Source of the DNA: Membranipora membranacea
Lineage: Eukaryota > Bryozoa > Gymnolaemata > Cheilostomatida > Membraniporidae
Length of the DNA: 64,000 nucleotides
Assembly (NCBI GenBank): GCA_914767715.1
Contig: OU612069.1
Location: 17,543,387 to 17,607,386 of the forward strand
Direction: 5' to 3'
A program made the position numbers and the translations under genes. Shown one piece after another: positions 10,734 through 22,912 of this stretch; the first letter of the stretch is position 1, and each line of letters opens with the position of its first letter. Below the pieces are notes generated by a model that was not told where the DNA came from, made no database searches, and saw only the letters and a program-made list of their open reading frames with translations.

Positions 10734-12146
10734 TAGACCTGACCTTGGGGCTGGCTTTGGGCGGGGAGGGGGGGACGAAGCTTTGATAGCGCAAATGATC
10801 ACATCCTTTGCTATCAAGCGAGAGATCCCGGATTCAATTACCGCTCTTGTCTGCAGGGATTTATCCTGGCTTCTCCCTACCCACGAACCACAAAACTCAA
10901 ATCATACTTCAACCCACAACTCTCACAAATCACACACTTCTCAGACTCAGACAACTCTTGTAATCACAAAACCAACCGATGGAACATCTCAACCTTCTAA
11001 CATCAGTGATAATCAAAATTGTCCCGGGGTCTTTGAGCACTTTGGGTGTCGATCACCTTCTCTCTGGAGAGTACGGTATCATACCACTACCCTCCCCCCA
11101 CATAAGACAGGACAAGACATGTAAAATAAAATTTTGAATTTCTAGCTGTGGTGGAAAATCCACCACAATGCACGCACATCTCTCTGCATATACATTTGAC
11201 GACTTAAATTGACTTTGAGTCATTATTGTAACCTGTCTCATAACATTTCACTCTGCAGTAAAATTTACAATCTTGCTCCAATTCCTTTTAAACTGAGCTG
11301 AGAAATGGATTAAATGGGAATATTTTGGTATTCTAAGGTAAAATAATGGGATTCTATGGGCAATTATTAAGATTTATCTCCTCCCATTTTTGAGTTGAAA
11401 AACTGATTTTCTAACTAACTAGCAAACTGAGAGGTGTAGAAGCTATGGCATAGTATTTTGACAACCTATCTACACATATAAACACACGCAGTCAAATTAT
11501 TGCCCCAAAGCCGTTAAAATAAACTGAAAGCTAACTGTTGGTGTCTTCTGGACTATAATTTGTATCTCATGATTCAGATAAACTCTTCATTTATTTCATA
11601 CGTACAATTCTGTTTTTATACTTGTGGGCTCTTTATACTAGTGGAATTTTTATTCTATAATACACTTTTTATACTAGTGACATTGTACAATTATCTGGTC
11701 CTTCGTTTTATATCTGTAAATTGACCAAGCTGAGGATTGTTCTATCTGACATATTTATTCATCCTATAATCGTGTTTGCTTACCGTTGAGGGAGTAACTA
11801 ACACCAATAAGGAATACGTTGTCATTGTAAAAGCAGGGAGTTTGGACAAACTCACTGCGAAAAGTAAATCGTGCAGATCCCAACTTTGAAAAGTCGGTTA
11901 CATATAACAGGGATATAATCATTGATTTTTTTGTTGTAACAATTTACAACCTATACTTATTTTGGGAAAGCACAAGCCAAAACTTTATCGGGAATTCGGT
12001 AAATGAAAAACAATCTGCTGTCATCAAAGCTAGCAGCAAAATACTACCAGAATCATTCTGTCACAAATTGATTGTTACATATGGTTAACTCACAATGATA
12101 GGTGGGCTTTCATACATGATAAATGGTCCTCTGCCATGTGTGAGTG

Positions 12147-12256
12147 GAGTATTAGCGCTCAGACGGCTTCAATGCGAGTTAGTGGCATTGCATTATCGAC
12201 CACCCATTTCTATTTGCCACTAACTCCATTGGGGCACTCCGAGCACTTAGACTAGG
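12147..12256. mobile_element. ~100-bp hairpin MITE, copy 2
   Basis: It has the same family features as 4599-4697: CTCAGACGGCTTCAATGCG with GAGTTAGTGG at one end, and CCACTAACTCCATTGG followed by a decayed CTCCGAGCACTTAGACTA at the other. The loop differs from copy 1. It lies in sequence unique to the right arm. Confidence 0.8.
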
Positions 12257-12514
12257 GTGAGCGAGCAGAGACAGGGTGGGGGGTTGATGAGAAATATGCT
12301 TGTCCTTTTATGCTCCTACAACTCGATCTATCTTCCATTCAGGTCCCGCGTCTCAAATTTGTCCCACAAACATCACCACCACCTACCTATTGATGCCGTG
12401 CAAGAACATACGTAGATGCTGAGGGGGTTACAAAAATTATCTTTGTCATTTCAAGGTTTCTATAATTGTCATGGCGTGTGCACATTAATCGTTCGATTTG
12501 TAGATACTAAAATT

Positions 12515-13839
12515 TCATAGAAAGGGATCATTTGGATAATCGAATATTTTAAAGTCAAAATAATACAACTGCCTAAGTCTGTTTATGAGCGAAGTCTCTA
12601 TAGTTCTCCAATATTGTCCGTATGACTTATTAGTGGTGTTAAATTTTTCATTCGGTCTTCTGTATCTGTAAGCTATTTTATCAACCTTCTTGTTGTCTGC
12701 ACTTTGATTGAACGCCTTTAGTATGACCAATTCTTCTGTACTGAAGTTCTCTAGTTTTGCTGAAACAAATAGGAAAGAAACTTAACGATTGAGACCCTGA
12801 CACATCTCAAAATGATAAGCACATTATTTAAATAAACAATCACTGCATACATGTGTCCTTTATTTCTCAGAAGTGGTGAATTCTCAAGCTATTACATTTA
12901 GACTACTAAATAAATCTGAAACATGTAAATCAAGTCGCCACTAAGTTTAAATCGTAAAAAACACAGTCAATGTAGCAACTCCGTTGACCCTTTAGTGATA
13001 CTGTTTTCATTGATATCCTTGATACAATTCTTCACTGCACAATTAATATTTTAGCAGGGGAATACAACTTCATCAAAAAAATTAGAGCTACGCACCGATA
13101 TAATTATATTTGAGATCACAGACAGCGGAGCAGATAAATTGAGGCCTCCAGTGTTCGTTCATCTGTGTAATCCCTCCTTTGTCAAACTGAGACAGCACAC
13201 ATTTCTCTAGATAGTCGCGAAACGACCAATGAGAGTGATTGGCGATCTTCATTCTATTAAATTATGTGAGATATATAAAATACGAGGACAATTTTACTCA
13301 TGGTTTTTGAGTGGTTGTTCCTCTGGAAGATATTGAGCTATTAAATATAGAGGAGCATGGGGAAGTGATATTTTATTTCAAATAATCGTAACCCTAGTTC
13401 TTATTTTAAATTTTGTTCAGTATTTACACCAAATTTTACAACATGTATTCATCCGACAGTTCTGGACTCTGGTTAGGCTTAAGTCAGTGCATGCCTATCA
13501 GTTGGCAGTTCATATCCATTGTTAAGGTAGATAGAGATACAAGATCAGCAAATATAAACTTTCTGTACACTGTTGTAAAAATGACCAACTGAAGATTAAC
13601 AGCTTGACAAAAATTTGATGATTCGATGATGTCACGAAATTTTATCAAAGAAATGAGGCCTAAATAGCTGTTTTGCACTGAGTGGATGGAGGAGTCAGGC
13701 TGAGTAAACGGATATCCATCCTTATCAAGTAGTATGACTGGACTTTGTAATACCATTATTTATAACCTAATACCAGATTGTGAATAAATGAACATCAGAA
13801 AAAGCCTACAATAAGTACAAAGTTGTCCACTGCCACTTG

Positions 13840-13876
<37 letters not shown>

Positions 13877-16800
13877 TATTAAACACATATATGTATATCT
13901 ATGTTTTTACATCAATAAGAGAAGGCTAGTCTTATACTAGTCCATTAGACTTACTCATCAAACTCAAGCCAAATATTGGCACACTGGCCCTTGTACTGCG
14001 TGCTGAGGAGGAATTTCTGTATATAAGTACTGACAAGTCTTTGCCAAGGATTCCTGACAACAGTGAATAGGAAGTTACCTTGACCTTGATTAGTGGCAGA
14101 AAGATTGTGGGAGCTGTACATCTCCAGCTGTTCAACAGGATCAACATATCTGTGCAATTTATGAAAGAATATAAAATATGGTTGGTAGAGGTTGGGTTAG
14201 AATCAAATCCGCTGTGATTGGGTTCACATAATATTGGCAAAGAAAAAAAATTTTTATGAGTTTTATTTTTACCAATTTGCTATGCTCAAATTTAAATCCT
14301 AATATCTTTTGACATCACAGTCTTGTCAAGACAGGCTACATTGAGCCGTATTTAATAGCCTAAATCATGATGATTAATGATCTATTGATTAATAATTCAC
14401 TAGAAAATCAATATTTGCAGTGCACCTGCTGTGGCAGACATTGTGACCCTGTCATTTAACTATAAACTGAACTCAAAATTATTGTATTCCTACACTTTTT
14501 CATATCTAAGTTTCTTTTAAAAAAAGAAAATTAGCTTTCAAAAATCCATTTGCAGAGTCAAGTATAGTTGAGGAATGAGAAGCTATAATGATTTCAAAAA
14601 ATAATAACTATTTACTGAGAAAAATGGTTAAATGTAAATCAGTCATTATTGATTGATAGGGTATTGTTTATGAGTGTCCGATCTATGACATCAAATCCTT
14701 CCTTATCAATGTAAACAACTCTTTCTGATGTATTTGGCGCCAAAATGGAACACATGTACAGAATCTGAATCGGTTGAACTATCAACCTGGATAAGGTGGG
14801 AGAAAGTGCTTCTGAACTGAACTCCAGCTTTAATTCACAGTCGAGTTGAGACAGACGTAGGAACCGTTTACTAGGAGGTTTTCCTTTAAACTGGTGAGTG
14901 ACACTTTGTAAACAGAGCAAAATGTGATTATATATATATATATATATACTTTTATTGGCAACCAAAGTCATCTCATTCGAAATGTTTTCACTCAGTGCCA
15001 GAAAAAAAAGATTTAAAACAAAAAAAGAGAAACAGAAATCAAAAATCAAAAATATTCCCTACTAAATCATGCTCAACAGACCATTTACTTGTTGACTCAA
15101 CCAGTAGCAGTAGGGCACGTAAATATATTCGTGTTTTAACAAACATTGGCTGATTTATTTTTCTTGATTGATCTACCAAAAATTTAAATCCATCTATCTG
15201 CTACCACTTACCTTTTACTATAAATCATAAAGGAATGTTCGTTTTTGGAGCCGATACGTTGAGAACAATCTTTACCAATCAGGATACAGAATTTCCGCAG
15301 TAGGTTTGTTGAGCCAGTTTTTGGTACTAGGGTGTAGGTTACGTTAACTCCTCTAAACTGTACAATCTGTGATTTGCCAACGTACCACCCATGGGTGCGT
15401 GGCGCCTCTGAGCATATCTAAGTAGGGAAGCACACTGATGATGTGACATACTAAAGCATGTATATCTCTGATCGTTAGAGAGTGAACTCATTCACTTAGC
15501 ATGAGTACCATCACAGGGGATTGGTCTGACTACCCGAGTTAAATTTTACTAGCTAGGGGCGGGTACCTTTTAGGTCAAATTGACTCTAACGACCAGAGAT
15601 ACACATGATAATAGTTAAAAAGTCTCTATATAAGTGATGTAAGGAGGTTAAACAACAATGACAACATGGTTTAGAATAAGGTATAAACTGATCTTTTGAC
15701 CATATGCTCTTCATAATGGTGTATCCATTGAAAAAGTTTCCAACGACCCTGACTGCTTGATGTGAGCTGAACTGCCGGCAAAGTGAGCAATGTATACTTT
15801 GTTGAAGAAGGATTTCTTTTGTTTTGTCCGACCTATAATATGTATGTCTGCCTTTGGTGGCTTCTTCATACTGAAACATGATTCTAATGTAGCGCTATGT
15901 AAGGGACTGGAGGATAGGATCAAAATAAAAATTGAAATTGAATAAGTGACATTTTGATTTTGAGAGTTTTGTGTTGGGAATGATGGATCCATTAACGTCG
16001 TGAGGAGGATGTTTATTAATAAAACCTGAGTGAATGGATCACATTGGCCAGTTAGTTTTTGATTTGCTTACTGAGTAGTCACCTCTGGCTGTTGGTGGGA
16101 AAGAGGGTCAAAATCAGGTCACTGAAAGTACCTAGAGTACTAGCATTGACTCTCGCCCAACCACCAGCCAATCAGAGCCAACACATTCGCTATCTGATTT
16201 GGTACAACTTACTTGCATGATATTGCTCATTAGCTTGGTTTGAGTGTAACTGATAGTCTCCTTGTAAAGTTGTGAAGCGTTGAGAAGTTTTACCCAGCCG
16301 AGTCGCTGTGTTTGCACAAGCTCACTATATTCTACCAGAGCTGCTACGAATGAAACAAACATGCTTGTAAGCCCATCTGGGACATCTGGCAAGTCTGAAC
16401 TAGCTATCCTGGCCGTACAAAAAGTGCCCAAATCTTATGGAAAATAAGGCCTGTGTAGCCACAGCTTAAGTCAGTGGAATATCCAGTCAACGCCCTTAAG
16501 CAGTGGCTCCTCACAGTTTAAATATTAACCCAGAGCACACAAACTAAACGTTATAGACCTAAAAAAATTATGATTAAGGTAAAAATTTGAGCAACTAAGT
16601 AATCATTGTTTATTAATTGATTGTTACTATCAATTGTTTCCCTTTTTGATTATTTTGATTATGTTGATTTTAAATCCAGCAGTGATTGGAGGTCGCTAAG
16701 CTTTTTGTTAGTAACTCATCATAAGGTACAAACATGTCAACAGATCAAGACATGGTGGTAAAAGGTGAAGAAACTCATGAGGTACAAAGCTGAAAGCGAG

Positions 16801-18238
16801 GGCAGTTAGAAGCTTTCATTTTAGCGGATTGTAGATAGAGGGGGGAATCCCGAGAACAAAATGGACACAGCAATGAAAAAAAGAGAGGTGGTAACCATTG
16901 TAGTTTCTTAATGGGAGATGACGCATTAAGTATTTTATTAACAGACTATCATAGTTTCATAGTACTTAAAGGCCACGGAAAGCAAGTTTGCCCTAGCATC
17001 TAATTGTTATCCAACTTGCACGACTGACAAATAGAGTAAATCAAAGACTGGATCCTTGATGACTGTTTTGATTTTCTTGGTGTCAGATGGGTAATTCATC
17101 GTGCAGTTCACTTGGGAACTTTCAAATTTATATGTACCTGGAGTAATGGTAAACATAAACCCCTTATAAAGAGACACAATGTAAAGCAGAGGTCAAATTT
17201 ATTTTCGAGAATGATTCATGAATCGATATTTACTGGTTGATTAAGTGGTTGATTAAAATCAGATGGTCATATCACAAACCATATCCCATTGCCTGGGCGG
17301 CAAAATACTTGTTGCCTTAAGGGCAAGGCCGCAATTTCTGTGCCAACTTGCCCTATGTTTGCAGGCAGGTCGAGCACACCTGGGGGCAACAAAACAAGAG
17401 TAGTCGATGGACTGAAGTAGTTTTTAAACCCATGACCTTAAATACTTCTTGCGCATACTGACGGACCGGCGCTCTAACCAACTGAACCACCTCCTACTCC
17501 AATTTTACCCACCTCTTTTCACATCTGTGAGTTTTGAGTACTCAGAGTCACTGGTAACAGATGTGACCAGATTGCCAATTTCCTCCGGATCACTTCTCAT
17601 ATATACAGCTGCCAGCCTTATGAAGAAAAAAAATGACATTTTGTGTACAAGTTATAATTTATAATAAATATTATATATATAATTTATAATAAATTTCAAA
17701 TTATTATTTTTATGTAATATTACATTATACTATATCATGATATAAATATATTATATTTATAACAATATATCAAATATATTTCAGTCATGATCGTGTAGGG
17801 CATTGTTACTCTGACACTGGCAGCAATATATTTGTGAAGGCTCATTCAACAGCTTTCAAGGACGTACACAGGTGCACATAATTGCTTTACTGATCATAAC
17901 GTCTGGTCAAAAAGTGGTCAAGAACAGGGTTATCCTCCCCCTGACTGCTGCTGACCAGTCACAATAAATAATAATAAATATAAAAATTAATTTGACACTA
18001 CTCACTTGTGGGGGAGCACAACTGCCAAATTAAAAAAAATTAAAGCCACATACAAACAACTGAGTTTTCAATGTGTAAGGACATCCTACGAATCGCGAAT
18101 CGATGTTCAAAAACCATAAGTCTAAATTGAATTTGATGGACCAACTTACCGAGGTTTAAGCCGGCTGACTCTTGGGTAGCTCATAAATGTGACGACACCT
18201 AAACCAGTGATGATGATAGCGCCATAAAGGAGCTTCAT
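12515..18238 (-). CDS. Carbohydrate sulfotransferase (Sulfotransfer_2, HNK-1/chondroitin 4-O type)
   Basis: Eight exons read on the minus strand: 18238-18150, 17616-17513, 16340-16213, 15417-15212, 14903-14787, 14149-13955, 13253-13096 and 12759-12515. All have GT-AG borders and the phases fit (2,1,0,2,2,2,1), giving 1242 bp and 413 residues, the usual size for this family. Exon 1 encodes a short cytosolic tail and membrane anchor (MKLLYGAIIITGLGVVTF), the type II topology of Golgi sulfotransferases. Exon 4 carries the PAPS 5'-phosphosulfate loop LVPKTGSTNLLRKF, exon 6 the 3'-phosphate motif VVRNPWQRLVSTY, and exon 7 NEHWRPQF with a C-x3-C pair. The known family role is transfer of sulfate from PAPS to a hydroxyl of chondroitin, dermatan or a terminal glycan; the acceptor cannot be told from sequence. 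A likely acceptor site at 18285 leaves 46 bp of 5' UTR in the first coding exon, so further 5' exons may exist. Confidence 0.88.
13846..13878. repeat. (TA)n microsatellite
   Basis: A pure TA run followed by a short imperfect TA/CA stretch, in the intron between sulfotransferase exons 6 and 7. The matching intron of the other arm has a GT-rich run near 6865, so the simple repeat evolved separately in each arm. Confidence 0.9.
15432..15640. mobile_element. ~205-bp MITE (TATCTCTGATCG family), copy b
   Basis: It sits at the same intronic position as copy a in the other arm, so this insertion predates the duplication. Its edge is about 15 bases upstream (minus strand) of the exon starting at 15417, so any branch point probably lies inside the element. 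Confidence 0.85.
17250..17498 (-). mobile_element. tRNA-derived SINE, copy 1
   Basis: On the minus strand it begins GGAGGTGGTTCAGTTGGTTA, with an A box and degenerate B box, followed by the same body as the copies at 22654 and 32197 (a stretch about CCCCAGGTGTGCTCGACC, then a GGCGGC tract and an ATTAAAATC tail). It lies in the intron between sulfotransferase exons 2 and 3, ending 15 bases from exon 2. Confidence 0.8.
17640..17790. repeat. AT-rich low-complexity tract
   Basis: Nearly pure A/T with repeated TATAATTTATAATAAA and ATATATT motifs, in the intron between sulfotransferase exons 1 and 2. Confidence 0.8.
18150..18238 (-). CDS. Exon 1 of the intact sulfotransferase: signal anchor
   Basis: The ATG at 18238 opens a frame with a hydrophobic helix of about 18 residues starting four residues in, then a basic SYPRVSRLKPR stem and a GTAAGT donor. 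The exon ends in phase 2 and joins exactly to 17616-17513, which ends in phase 1 and joins exactly to 16340. These joins, not similarity, are the main support. An upstream in-frame ATG exists at 18388, but a TTGTGACAG acceptor at 18285 argues that the frame upstream of it is intron. Confidence 0.75.
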
Positions 18239-18289
18239 CCCATACTGCTGGCCCACACTGATTGTCACAGAGACTCTGCTTCTCCTGTC

Positions 18290-20015
18290 ACAACGAACAG
18301 TGCAAGATGGTGAGACGACGTCATAGATATAAAAATATAGTGCAGGGCCGTAGTATAGATAAAATGGTAGGGGAGGCAAAAGTCCCACATGAGTCTAAAG
18401 TATCACCAGTAACCTCCTCTCCGAGCAATCTAGGCCATATAATAAGCAAATGGAAATTCCAGAGGAGCTGTTTCTGACATGGATTATTCAATGAGAGTGC
18501 TTTTAGTTCACTTGGTATTTAGCTTTCAAGGGGAGATAGTGACTCCCCGCCTCACCTAGAACTACGGCCCTGCAGTAATAAACACTATTATAGTTAGGCC
18601 ATATTTCAATAATGTTTTTTGGCTGATTCCTATTCTGTAGTATCTCAATTAGCTGACAAGCCTTATGATCTAGATCGGCTGAGTTTGAGGCTAGATCGGC
18701 CGACTTGAGGCTTAAACAGCTATAATATTATAGGATAGCATACTGACTCTTGTGATCTTGATCTTTTGTTTTTGCTTTGCTGTTGTTATATTTACTAAAA
18801 CGACAAACATACCTACTATCTAAAACTGATAAGTGCATTGCATTCTTTCAAACAATTTCGTCCCCATTCAACATGAGGTCAGTTTGTTTCAAATACATTG
18901 TCTGCTGAAACAAGAAAGGTAGCTACACATGCTTTTATAAATTTTGTATGAAAAAATTCAGATACCAGCAATTCTCGCTCAATCACACCAACAATCCGCT
19001 CGCATTTATGGAATATTTGATTGATGACCAGGAGCAGAGATATCAATTGAGGAAAATAAAGAAGATCCGTCCATCTTGCCTTCTAACTCCCCAAATCGCC
19101 TCTCTTTTGAAATTAAATTGCTAAGGTTTTTTTCCTTCTGGGAAGGCCCTACAGCACCCCTGCTGCACCAACATTAGGTAGTAGTTTGTTTTATCTTGGA
19201 TTACCAGTCGGCTGGTAAGTTTGGCCCAGTGGTTAGTGCGTCTGCCATTTGACAAGATCTGGACCAATTTGACTGATCACACAGTGGTTGAAAAGTGGCA
19301 CTAACGACTTGGAAACCTGGTCGTCACTATAAAAACCTCTTACAAGCAGCACCTTGGTGCAGTCATCGTCTACATAGAAGGACATCAACATTATCATTAT
19401 ATTATTATTTGCCATCATTATAGAGTAACCAGTTCAATTCAACCAGCAGCTGTTAATTTCGCATGGTTTCTATCACAGGCAATCTCACGCATGCAATTTG
19501 ACTTGACTTGAACAGGGAAAAAATGCAGTATCCTTAATGAACCAAGGTAAATCCTTTTGACAAGAGAGGACAACTCGAATATAAATCGATATAGATGTGA
19601 GTTCAGAGATTGAGAAAATGTAGTAGTTTTACAGGATGAAATGTAAAATTTAGAGTGAATTATATTAAATCAATTAATTCAGACGAAGAATCCAATTGTC
19701 AAACAAACAATGACATCTTGCTCAGTCAATTTTTAGGATTTCCAAGATTAATTTAGGTTGTGATACGTTGCTCTTTATCGTAAATCCGAATTTATGAAAG
19801 TGAAAGGTCTGTGACGTCACCTTGAAGAGTTCACAAAGGATTTACCCAGGCTGTCCCACTCCTCCAACCGCCCACTTTGGACAGCCTGACGAAGCGGGTG
19901 TCAAGGTCAGTTGAGCGATAATACAGCTCACTGTTACTCATTGGTCTAACCCTCGTCCCTCAACAAATCTACTGATCCACTCACCTTACTGATAAATATA
20001 TCATTTCTCTGACAG
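18290..20015. other. Intergenic stretch, no gene seen
   Basis: Upstream of the minus-strand sulfotransferase. I find no exon I can support. A short repeat piece containing an ACTACGGCCCTGCA box occurs near 18340-18570, and a related TAGTGGAGGCAAAAGT-like fragment recurs near 53940. Confidence 0.45.
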
Positions 20016-20351
20016 TTACAATATACGGCAGTACAAAAACACTGTTTTCAAACTACAAATGTGTGCTTCTCCATGCGCCATTGTTTTGAGCATTGTTTAT
20101 TTGAGGATTGTCATGAGCATCGTCGCGACAAGAAGCAAAAAATCAAACTCTCTAATAAAAATTTGTTTTCACTGTTCAAAATGTTCACAAAATGGAAGAA
20201 AAGTGAAGAGAAGAACGACCAGGCTCTGGCCCAGAAAATGAAAGTGGACAGCAATGGGACTACCAGAGATATCTCATATCTTCTCAAAAGGATAAACGCA
20301 CTACACAAAAAAATCGATCAATTCAACAGAAGCGAAACAACAATCGGATAA
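20016..20351 (+). CDS. Orphan terminal-exon-like ORF, unknown function
   Basis: The open frame runs 111 codons from a good acceptor (TTTCTCTGACAG ending at 20015) to a TAA at 20349-20351. The N-terminal part is rich in Cys and His and is followed by a strongly basic Lys-rich segment. The end is a helical, coiled-coil-like stretch (YLLKRINALHKKIDQF). This could be the last exon of a plus-strand gene such as a membrane channel with a C-terminal coiled coil, but I do not recognise the family and found no partner exon. It could also be part of the decayed retroelement that follows. Confidence 0.35.
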   Translation, partial: LQYTAVQKHCFQTTNVCFSMRHCFEHCLFEDCHEHRRDKKQKIKLSNKNLFSLFKMFTKWKKSEEKNDQALAQKMKVDSNGTTRDISYLLKRINALHKKIDQFNRSETTIG

Positions 20352-20499
20352 AAGGTGAGGCGTTGTCAGGTCATTATTACAAGTAGTCCTGCGTCATACA
20401 AACACATGAAATCCGGATTTCAAACATTGCTGACTGAAAACTATCAGGTTGATGCGAAAGTTCTCAACAAGGATCGGTAAGGACTAGTTGTTCATTCAT

Positions 20500-21540
20500 C
20501 AATATGGGCAAATGACGTCTGCAGTTCAAAAAATAGTCTCCGACTGTCTAGAATTCAAAATGAAGAATGACAAAATATTTATGATGTTAATGGATTCCAG
20601 TAAGGCATATGATTGTGTAAATCACAATATATTATCCAAAAACTAGAAGTTGCTAGTATCAATGGCAAGGCCCTTGGTCTTTGGAACTCTTTCCTAAATT
20701 AACACACTCAAAAAGTACTTTATATTAGGAAGAATCATCTATACTTCCAATTAATGTAGGGGTTCCACAAGGATCAACAATAGCACCAACTCTATTCTTG
20801 ATTTATATTAACAACCTTTTTAAGCTTCCTTTATTTGCATAGTGTTTTGCGTAAGCAGATGACGCTGTATTTATAAATCATGATCGTAACACAAATAATT
20901 TGAATTCCAAGTGTAAGACCTTAATATGATCAATGATTGGTGCTTTAATACTCATATGGTAATTAACATTAATAAGTCACACTTTCTGCTGCATAACATT
21001 CACGATGATGTCGGTGGGTTGTTCTCCTTGTCATGTGGTGGGAGGGGGTTGTCGCATAAACACGAAACAAAGCTGTTAGGTTTCATAAGAAATGACAGGC
21101 TAACATGGCATGACCATGTTTCCTATATCAGTAAAAAGGTTGCAAAGGCAGTTACATTACTACAACTTTGTAGGCCCTTTTTTGACAACAAAACATCTAT
21201 TATTTACAATCATTTTATTTTTGCACATCAAAAGTGGTATCCATATTGTCTACAATCTATCACCAAACTATATACTAAAGGACTTCATTTTACTCCAGAA
21301 GACAGCCTTCAGGTTGATATGCAATATACAAAAGATCCCTAATCACCTGGCACCAAGTAACGAATAATCAAGGTCGTTAAACCTTTTACCTTTACCAGAA
21401 CTCAACATATATTTTACTAGCATTACTGGACATCAATTGTTGAACAAGAAATATCCACCACTTTTGTTCGAACATCTTAATTTTTTGCGCAATTTCAATC
21501 TGAGAGACATGTTCAAGCTAAACCCAAACTTCAAATAACT
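20500..21540 (+). pseudogene. Decayed non-LTR retrotransposon reverse transcriptase
   Basis: Reverse transcriptase blocks in order: MDSSKAYDCVNHNIL (near 20585), GVPQGSTIAPTLFLIYINNL (near 20760), and a damaged YADD box (near 20853, first residue changed). Then come the INKSH thumb region and a Jockey/CR1-like C-terminal part (to about 21540). Frameshifts and stops interrupt it at several points, so it is dead. No endonuclease domain is seen upstream, so it is 5'-truncated. Confidence 0.88.
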
Positions 21541-22653
21541 TTTTAGATAATATGATAGCATCTACTTTTAACAATATTCTATTGAATTTACGTTCAATAA
21601 TCAATTGTGAATCATTCGAACTCAATTTTTCTCATTATCTTTTACGCCATCTTGATTGAAAGTTTTTTTTCCCTTTTTGTTTTCTTGGAAGGCTGATTTT
21701 GTAAAACATTATCATCGAATGAAAATTATGCCAATGTCTAAAACAAAACATTGCCAAGAAAAAGTTTGTTCCCTCTGCAAGTAGCGCAAGCTGTGATTCA
21801 GGCTGCCCCCCGTGTCGCCGCTCCGCTGTGCCATCGCACTGAATTTTGCAATAGCACTCCGCCACCACAGAAGGAACAAACTTGTTCTTTACATGCCAGT
21901 TTGAACACCTGCTTTCTCCTCTGCAAGAACTGGCACCTTATTCTACTAGATAGGTTGTGTGCTTCCAAGATATTTTGCTGACCCTAGAGTGATTAAAGCT
22001 TGCATTTAAAAAGTGACAATGGAGTTATTTTTGCTCACAGCACATAATCTTTTTTTTTTCTTCACAACAATCTATATTGCATCATTGACTGTAGCTAATG
22101 TAATTATTATTACTTCATCAGTATATTTATGATCTCATAACAAGCAGTACACGCTCACCCATCTAATAGACTGAGTGATACAATAATATATTGGAAACTA
22201 TTGTTTAGGGCACTGAAGCGCTATTATGTTTCATTTAATTTGACCAGCAGTAATCTTCAAATTAAATCAATATATATTGCTCTATTTTTTTATGGCCTTA
22301 TAATAGTAAAACAAAAGTTTGCTCGCTCCTTTTGTTAATAATCTTGTATAGGATCTGATATCGACTTATCATGTAATATTGATGATATAAGATTTTTAGA
22401 AGTGTCCTGTCGGAAATTTCACAAACACTCTTCAGGAGATACCCGCGGACGAACTTCCGCGCCTGAGTATCACTCTGCGTCCCGCAGTGCAGGTGCAGTT
22501 TATCCCCTTTAACAACCACTCTTTCATCCATTCGTCCGATAGTTTGATCGTTGTCTGGGCTTGGGCTCTGTTTTTTGGTGTTATGTAGTGTTGACTTGTC
22601 TGTAGCACAGTAAAAAGAGTAATGACCAGAAACTCAATTATACAGTTGTTATT
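21541..22653. other. Intergenic stretch, no gene seen
   Basis: AT-rich with short open frames on both strands that resemble nothing I know. Confidence 0.4.
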
Positions 22654-22912
22654 AGGAGTGGGAGTTAGCTCAGTTGGTTAGAGCGCCGGTCCTTCAATAC
22701 GTAAGTTATGAAGGTCGTGAGTGTGAATCCCACTGCAGTCTATCAACTACTGGGGTTTGGTTGGCCCCAGGTGGGCTCCGACCTGCCTGCAAACAGAGAG
22801 CAAAGTGGCACAGACATTGCAGCCTTGCCATTAAGGCAAAATAATAAAATTTCACCGCCCATGCTGCGGGATGTGGCGTGTGATATGACATCCGATTTTA
22901 ATCAACTTAAAT
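22654..22912 (+). mobile_element. tRNA-derived SINE, copy 2
   Basis: The head is about GGAGTTAGCTCAGTTGGTTA (A box). The B box is decayed to about GTGTGAATCCCAC, and the body is shared with copies 1 and 3. The tail is ATTTTAATCAACTT. Confidence 0.85.

Larger units (their letters stand above)
8750..11390. other. Spacer between the inverted duplication arms, no gene seen
   Basis: I find no exon with family resemblance here. The stretch holds AT-rich simple repeats, a GC-rich low-complexity stretch (about 9555-9800, with G8 and paired C/G tracts) and the minisatellite at 10555-10733. Open frames here are short and biased in composition (Gly/Pro/Arg-rich near 9600-9880, Thr/Ser/His-rich near 10783-11124), and I treat them as chance. 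Confidence 0.6.
11390..16940 (-). repeat. Right arm of the large inverted duplication
   Basis: This is the reverse-complement partner of 4540-8750. It is longer, partly because about 0.8 kb between 11640 and 12460, including a hairpin MITE, has no counterpart in the left arm. The outer boundary near 16940 falls in the intron between sulfotransferase exons 2 and 3, which explains why the left copy has no exons 1 and 2. Confidence 0.85.

Noticed and set aside
10783-11124. 113-residue Thr/Ser/His-rich open frame
   Set aside because: Biased composition, no splice sites that fit, no recognisable domain.
22654-22740. Possible tRNA gene
   Set aside because: The B box is decayed, the stems do not pair, and the same head with an attached body occurs at two other places, so it is a SINE head.
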